A stretch of 64,000 bases of DNA from Torymus aiolomorphi (taxonomy: Eukaryota; Arthropoda; Insecta; Hymenoptera; Torymidae), in NCBI GenBank assembly GCA_036365515.1, contig CM070874.1, forward strand, positions 22,146,709-22,210,708, written 5' to 3'. The first letter of the stretch is position 1. Every line of letters begins with the position of its first letter. The notes beneath the pieces were generated by a model that was given only the letters and a program-made list of their open reading frames with translations, was not told where the DNA came from and made no database searches. Of this stretch, positions 60,059 through 64,000 are shown in pieces. Both the position numbers and the translations under genes were made by a program.

Positions 60059-60711
60059 AATCTTTTTGGAGATATGAACTCTTGCATTTGATCACAGGCA
60101 ATCTTTTCCAGAACCTTTGAAAGAAAGCACAATATAGATATTGGCCTAAAGTCTGAGGGATTATTCGCTGCTGAGCACTTTTTAATCGCCGTTATTTGCG
60201 CCCTCTTCCAAACATCTGGAAATACACCCTGCGCAAAGGACGAGTTGAATAACCTCACTAGATGCTGTCCTATGACAGGTAGTGCTTTAACTATAACACT
60301 TTGTGGAATACCATCCTCGCCACGAGCCTGAGCCGAGAAGTGAGAAATCGCAAGAATGACGTCAGGCAGAGTGACGTCTCTAAAATGGAACCTGTCCATA
60401 GTGGCACTTAAAATAATTTTCTTGCGATCCTCACCATCGTCCTGTGGGGAGAGTGGTCTTCCAGCAAAATGCTGATTAAGCTCACCCGGCATAAGGCCAT
60501 TCAAATCCTCCTCAGGTTTGGATAGGAGCGCAAGGTCTTTCCAAACATTACCATTTGCAAGAGCGTCAAATAGGCGATTATGGTAGTATGAAGTTCTGGC
60601 ACGTGTCGTTTGTTCGTCTAGCGTCTGTCTAAGTGCCAGAAATTCGTCAAGAAAGTACTTGTTTCTCGTCCTCTTGTAGCGTTTGTACGTAGCGTCACGT
60701 TTGCGTTGCAT
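60001..60711 (-). pseudogene. LINE-3 ORF2, linker and start of reverse transcriptase
   Basis: A frame starting with KRDATYKRYKRTRNKYFLDE and continuing LNGLMPGELNQHFAGRPLSP, VTLPDVILAISHFSAQARGE, DGIPQSVIVKALPVIGQHLV and FRPISILCFLSKVLEKIACD, with clear counterparts in LINE-1/2. The final 35 residues are out of frame with the real continuation at 60058, marking a frameshift close to 60060. Confidence 0.92.
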
Positions 60712-60729
60712 TATGGCTAACTCAGTGTC

Positions 60730-61600
60730 AATCCACGATAATTGACCCTTCTTGGGTTAAAAATTTTAACTGGGGTAAGCTGATCGATTGCCGCCGTAAA
60801 ATTGTCACAAATTCAACTAAGAGCAGTCGCGGGGTCATAAGTGCTGTCGTTATACGATGATCAGTCGCAAGTCGACAGAAAATCGGACATTTGTGTGTGA
60901 GAAATCCCTTTATAATTACGATAATTGATTTCTGATAAAGCGAATGACTCGCTCTTCCATTGAAGACATATATCAATGGTATTGTGTTGACTGCGAAAGT
61001 TCGCCGGTATGTTGTGAGCTTCTAGTATCGTATCGCTTTCATCGACAAGAATTTGGTCTATCCATGTATGAGACGTGCGAGTGTGATGCATTGCACCGTG
61101 ATGAGCAGTCTGAAGCGATAGCTCCGCCGATAGTTTATAGACTAATTTAGCATCATTGCCATTTTTAAGTCGGCGTTAAAATCACCCATGATAATTTTCC
61201 TGTTGTAGCAAGGGCAAAGATCACGCAATCTATCCAATAAATCAGAGTCTTTGATAAATGCAACACCAGGCGGTCTATAGATAACAGAAACAAGCATGGG
61301 ATCCGAAATTTTGCTTTTTACCGAACAGAAAATATACTCAGGTATACTTGGTTCGCCCCTCATAGCGGTATTAGACGTTGCTAGAATGTTACATTCAAAT
61401 GAATTGCGCACATATAAAGCAACTCCACCCCCATGCTGTTTCTGTCTTGTCTATAAACTTTAAAGCCATCAATTCTCATGAGGTCGTCCGAGATATGAGC
61501 TCAGTCAGGTTTCAGCCACACCAAATAAGTGGCAAGACGGGTGATCATATAGAAAAGCCCTTATTTGATTAATGTGCTTCTTTAGAGAAGTAGCATTAAA
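60730..61600 (-). pseudogene. LINE-3 ORF2, endonuclease part
   Basis: Broken into at least three frames. 61411-61142 has CSVKSKISDPMLVSVIYRPP and NRKIIMGDFNADLK (the catalytic GDFN is present); 61091-60861 has HTRTSHTWIDQILVDESD and QHNTIDICL. Upstream, 61600-61420 retains ISDDLMRIDGFKVYRQDRN. The domain is recognisable by comparison with LINE-2 (FIMGDLNGDLSS, HKWIDLILTDENDE). Stops near 61420 and 61140 and frame breaks inactivate it. Confidence 0.82.
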
Positions 61601-61929
61601 GAAAAATGACCAACACCCCCTGACTTCCCTTGCCGATACCAGTAGAGACTTGGCCTAGTCATTGTGGTGAGGGTAACGTTTGTTTTGGGGTTTTAGTCAC
61701 TGCCTTATTAACATTTCTACGTTTTGTACTTTTCGTGTTATTTTTACTGTTAAATAATTATGTGCTACTAGTGCTAAGTATTGTCTTTGATTTTCGTGTG
61801 TTATTTTTATTTTTATTTTTATGAATCTTTCTTGTTTTTATTTCTTTTATCTTGTTATTAGGCTTAAAAACTACTTTATGTACAACTATTGTGTTATTTT
61901 CTAGTTGCCTCTGATTATTATTATTTTTT
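61601..61929 (-). other. LINE-3 inter-ORF and ORF2 start region, degraded
   Basis: AT-rich stretch between the ORF1 end (about 61930) and recognisable endonuclease. No frame is supported. Confidence 0.5.
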
Positions 61930-62113
61930 TTCGTCGTGGCAATTATTATCTGCTATCGATTCATACAATAGTGCAATCTTATTCAAATCGGACAAGTTTG
62001 TGAAGATGTGTATCCTCTCCCCCTCGTGCTTCCTGACGAGAAATCTACCTTCCCTGTGCCATAAAAATTTAAACCCAAGACTTTTGGCATGTGTGCGGAA
62101 ACTTTTGAAGGTA
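61921..62113 (-). pseudogene. LINE-3 ORF1, C-terminal end (FP-like domain)
   Basis: TFKSFRTHAKSLGFKFLWHR, EGRFLVRKHEGERIHIFTN and the terminal NKIALLYESIADNN match the FP25K-like domain of LINE-1/2 (for example SLRSVAQGLGFKYVSH). The upstream part of the domain is across the mariner, at 63410-63600. A frame that starts within the mariner terminal repeat is accidental. Confidence 0.82.
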
Positions 62114-63406
62114 CGAGGGTCATTTGACAAGTACCTAGCCTCACCGCCAGATGGTGCCACTATCGCACCAGAAATACACTACAGTGCAGTATCTTCCTGT
62201 AAACGGTTACAGACGAAATTTCAGCCGGATCGGAGTTGTAGTTTATTTTTGAGAGCGTGTGAAAGCAAATGTGTCCGTTGATTTTTGAAAAAATAGAGAA
62301 AGAACAATATCGGTCGGTGATTAGATTCTTGTTTTTGGAAGGGAAATCGCGCAGTGAAATTAAAGAACGCTTGATGCAGTGTATGGGGATGCTTCTCCTT
62401 CGATGGCGACCGTTAAATTTTGGTATAACGAGTTTCAACGTGGTCGTACGTTGGTTTTTGATGATCCATGCCCAGGTGCTCCGAAAACAGCCACTACGGA
62501 GGAGAACGTGACAAAAATACACGATATCATTTTGTCAGACCGCCGATTAAAGGTGCACGAGATAGCTGTGATAGTAGGCATCTCAGAAGAACGCGTGTGG
62601 CATATCCTACATGAGATTTTAGGCATGAGGAAGCTGTCAGCAAGGTGGGTGCCGCGTTTGCTGACTGCAGACAACAAGCGCATCCGTGTGACCAGTTCAG
62701 AGCAGTGTTTGGAGATGTTTAATCGCAATCCAAAAGAGTTTTTGCGTCGTTACGTGACCGTCGACGAAACATGGATTCACTACTACACTCCAGAGACCAA
62801 GGAGCAGTCAAAACAGTGGACCTTACCCGGTGAACCTGCTCCGAAGAAGGCGAAGACGGTCCCGTCGGCCGGAAAGGTGATGGCCACTGTTTTCTGGGAT
62901 TCTCAAGGTGTGATTTTTATTGACTATCTGGAGAAGGGCAAAACGGTCACAGGACAGTACTACGCCGAACTATTGAGCCTATTTGACGCCGTGTTAGAAG
63001 AAAAACGGCCCCATTTGTCTAAAAAGAAAGTGCTTTTCCACCACGATCATGCACCGGCTCACACTTCTGCACTCGCCACGGCTAAATTGGTCGAATTACG
63101 CTACGAACTGCTGCCCCATCCACCGTATTCTCCAGATTTGGCTCCGTGCGACTCTTTTTTGTTTCCGAACCTAAAAAATTCGCTCGCCGGGAAGAGATTC
63201 TACTCCAATAACGAAATAATCGCCGCCACGGAGGCCTATTTTGCAAACCAAGAGAAAACATTTTTTTCAACGGGGTTAAAAAAATTGGAACACCGCTGGA
63301 CCAAGTGTATTCAACTAAAAGGAGACTACATTGAAAAATAAATTTTATTTTTTGTAAAATTTTGGTGTTTTCATTTGTAGGCTAGGTACTTATCAAATGA
63401 CCCTCG
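62114..63406 (+). mobile_element. mariner transposon, complete ends
   Basis: 1,293 bp. The ends are inverted repeats of about 27 bp, CGAGGGTCATTTGACAAGTA at the left and the reverse complement of CGAGGGTCATTTGATAAGTA at the right, each flanked by TA (62112-62113 and 63407-63408), the target used by mariner. Length, TIRs and D,D34D transposase agree with a near full-length mariner. It interrupts LINE-3 ORF1. The two TIRs differ at one position in their first 20, so the insertion is fairly young. Confidence 0.97.
62269..63341 (+). pseudogene. mariner transposase with a single frameshift
   Basis: The true start is probably the ATG at 62269 (MCPLIFEKIEKEQYRSVIRF), leading into the first helix-turn-helix. 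Near 62370 the frame slips by one base and coding continues in the frame open at 62379-63341 (SPSMATVKFWYNEFQRGR onward). Hallmarks: the linker motif WVPRLL; catalytic Asp in TVDETWIHYYTPETK; second Asp in FHHDHAPAHTS; third in YSPDLAPCDSFLFPNLK, giving a D,D34D spacing. The combined length of about 355 codons is normal for mariner. The single-base loss removes the N-terminal DNA-binding part from the catalytic frame, so this copy is probably inactive, though the catalytic triad is intact. Confidence 0.93.
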
Positions 63407-64000
63407 TATTATATTGGTCTTTATCGAGGAAATGATTGATGAAGATATTTAAGTAACCCAGGGAGTCGGTCGAAATCTCTCCCAGAAGGGAGGGATTCAA
63501 ATCTCGTAGTGTAAAGCTAGTAATATTGCTTTTTACTTTAAAAATGTGTTTGACCAATTCTCTACTGGTAAGCCTAACCAACAATGAAGTTGCGCCCCCT
63601 TGACCGCTTTCAGTTATATGTGTGTCATTGGTTACACCGCTGCGTGACTGCACCTGAGTCGATCGAGAACAGAGCTTGTTTAGTCTAGATGTTGTTAATT
63701 GCGAGATAGCTACAATATCAGTTTTCTTGATGGGTAGAAAAATAGTATTGAGGACGGCAAAACAGAAATGTTCAGGCATAATTTACAACTGATTTACAAA
63801 ATCAACAGCACACGAGATCACCATCTCACCACCCACAATTATGCATATATTAGAGGCTTTACTTGCGTGAGATGCTGCATCACAATAGGTATCATCAGTT
63901 ATGTTCAAATTATTATTATTATTATTAATGTGGGTATTGAAGTTATTATAGCTGGTGACACTATTTGTGAGTGTCGCGATCGACGCGGAAACGTTTGTCT
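63407..64000 (-). pseudogene. LINE-3 ORF1, upstream part, running off the window
   Basis: 63779-63410 reads LLVRLTSRELVKHIFKVKSN, FTLRDLNPSLLGEI and FINHFLDKDQYNT, the counterpart of LVREVKRCKRAHANNYLTTE and FINEMLPHEKF in LINE-1. A stop near 63788 breaks the frame; beyond it the frame stays open to the edge with an Asn-rich run encoded by the (ATT)n at 63908-63930. The mariner insertion separates this from the ORF1 end. Confidence 0.75.

Larger units (their letters stand above)
58291..64000 (-). mobile_element. LINE-3: non-LTR element of a related family, continuing past the window
   Basis: Minus-strand CR1/Jockey-type element. ORF1 (63990-63410 plus 62110-61930), ORF2 endonuclease (61600-60730) and reverse transcriptase (60711-58823) are in order. 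The 3' UTR ends near 58290 in an AATAAATATAATAACAGTAA-like tail, not (CT)n. It sits within the gypsy element 2 integrase and is interrupted by a mariner (62114-63406). The 5' end is outside the window. Confidence 0.88.

Overview
This 64 kb window looks like repeat-rich insect DNA, with no host gene I can defend. Evidence for an insect: an errantivirus-type LTR element with an F-like envelope gene, a BEL/Pao element, a mariner, non-LTR elements whose ORF1 ends in a baculovirus-FP-like domain, and Transib- and TTAA-type non-autonomous DNA elements in an AT-rich background full of microsatellites. Hymenoptera is a guess. Every coding stretch recognised is from a mobile element or is a broken gene, and nearly all are damaged by stops, frameshifts or lost catalytic residues.

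Layout. 1-9256: a ~174-bp satellite with an internal orientation switch, AT-rich DNA, a long (TA)n, two minisatellites and a foldback element. 9257-31244: one Ty3/gypsy insertion on the minus strand, about 5 kb of its own sequence, swollen to 22 kb by nested insertions. Its outer 4-bp target duplication (TTCT) is readable at both ends. Inside are a Transib-like MITE (11268-12337) and, in the 5' LTR, a non-LTR element (LINE-1, 14435-30940). LINE-1 is itself cut by a complete errantivirus-like provirus (15474-22252, duplication CCCG), a MITE (about 24843-26987) holding a TTAA foldback, and a second large foldback (28097-29802). 31245-37230: a minisatellite, a TTAA foldback, a decayed gene of an uncharacterised family on the minus strand, and a ~320-bp repeat family with a (CA)n. 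37230-43800: a decayed BEL/Pao element. 43800-47248: a foldback, two tRNA-derived SINE-like units, a 140-bp TTAA MITE and a minisatellite. 47249-51862: LINE-2, same family as LINE-1, bounded by (CT)n on both sides and cut by a foldback. 51863-54960: a tandem duplication, a candidate hammerhead ribozyme, and the ~320-bp family again. 54961-58290: the 3' part of a second gypsy element of the first one's family. 58291-64000: a third non-LTR element (LINE-3, minus strand, running off the window), inserted in that gypsy integrase and itself cut by a 1.3-kb mariner.

The genes do not form a pathway. They record successive insertions: gypsy copies oldest, then LINEs and the Transib-like MITE, then the errantivirus, mariner and foldbacks. 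The points most worth following are the apparent (CT)n target preference of LINE-1/2, the zinc-knuckle ORF placed after integrase in both gypsy copies, foldback families sharing only their extreme ends, the hammerhead-like motif, and the unexplained gene family at 33.4-35.3 kb.
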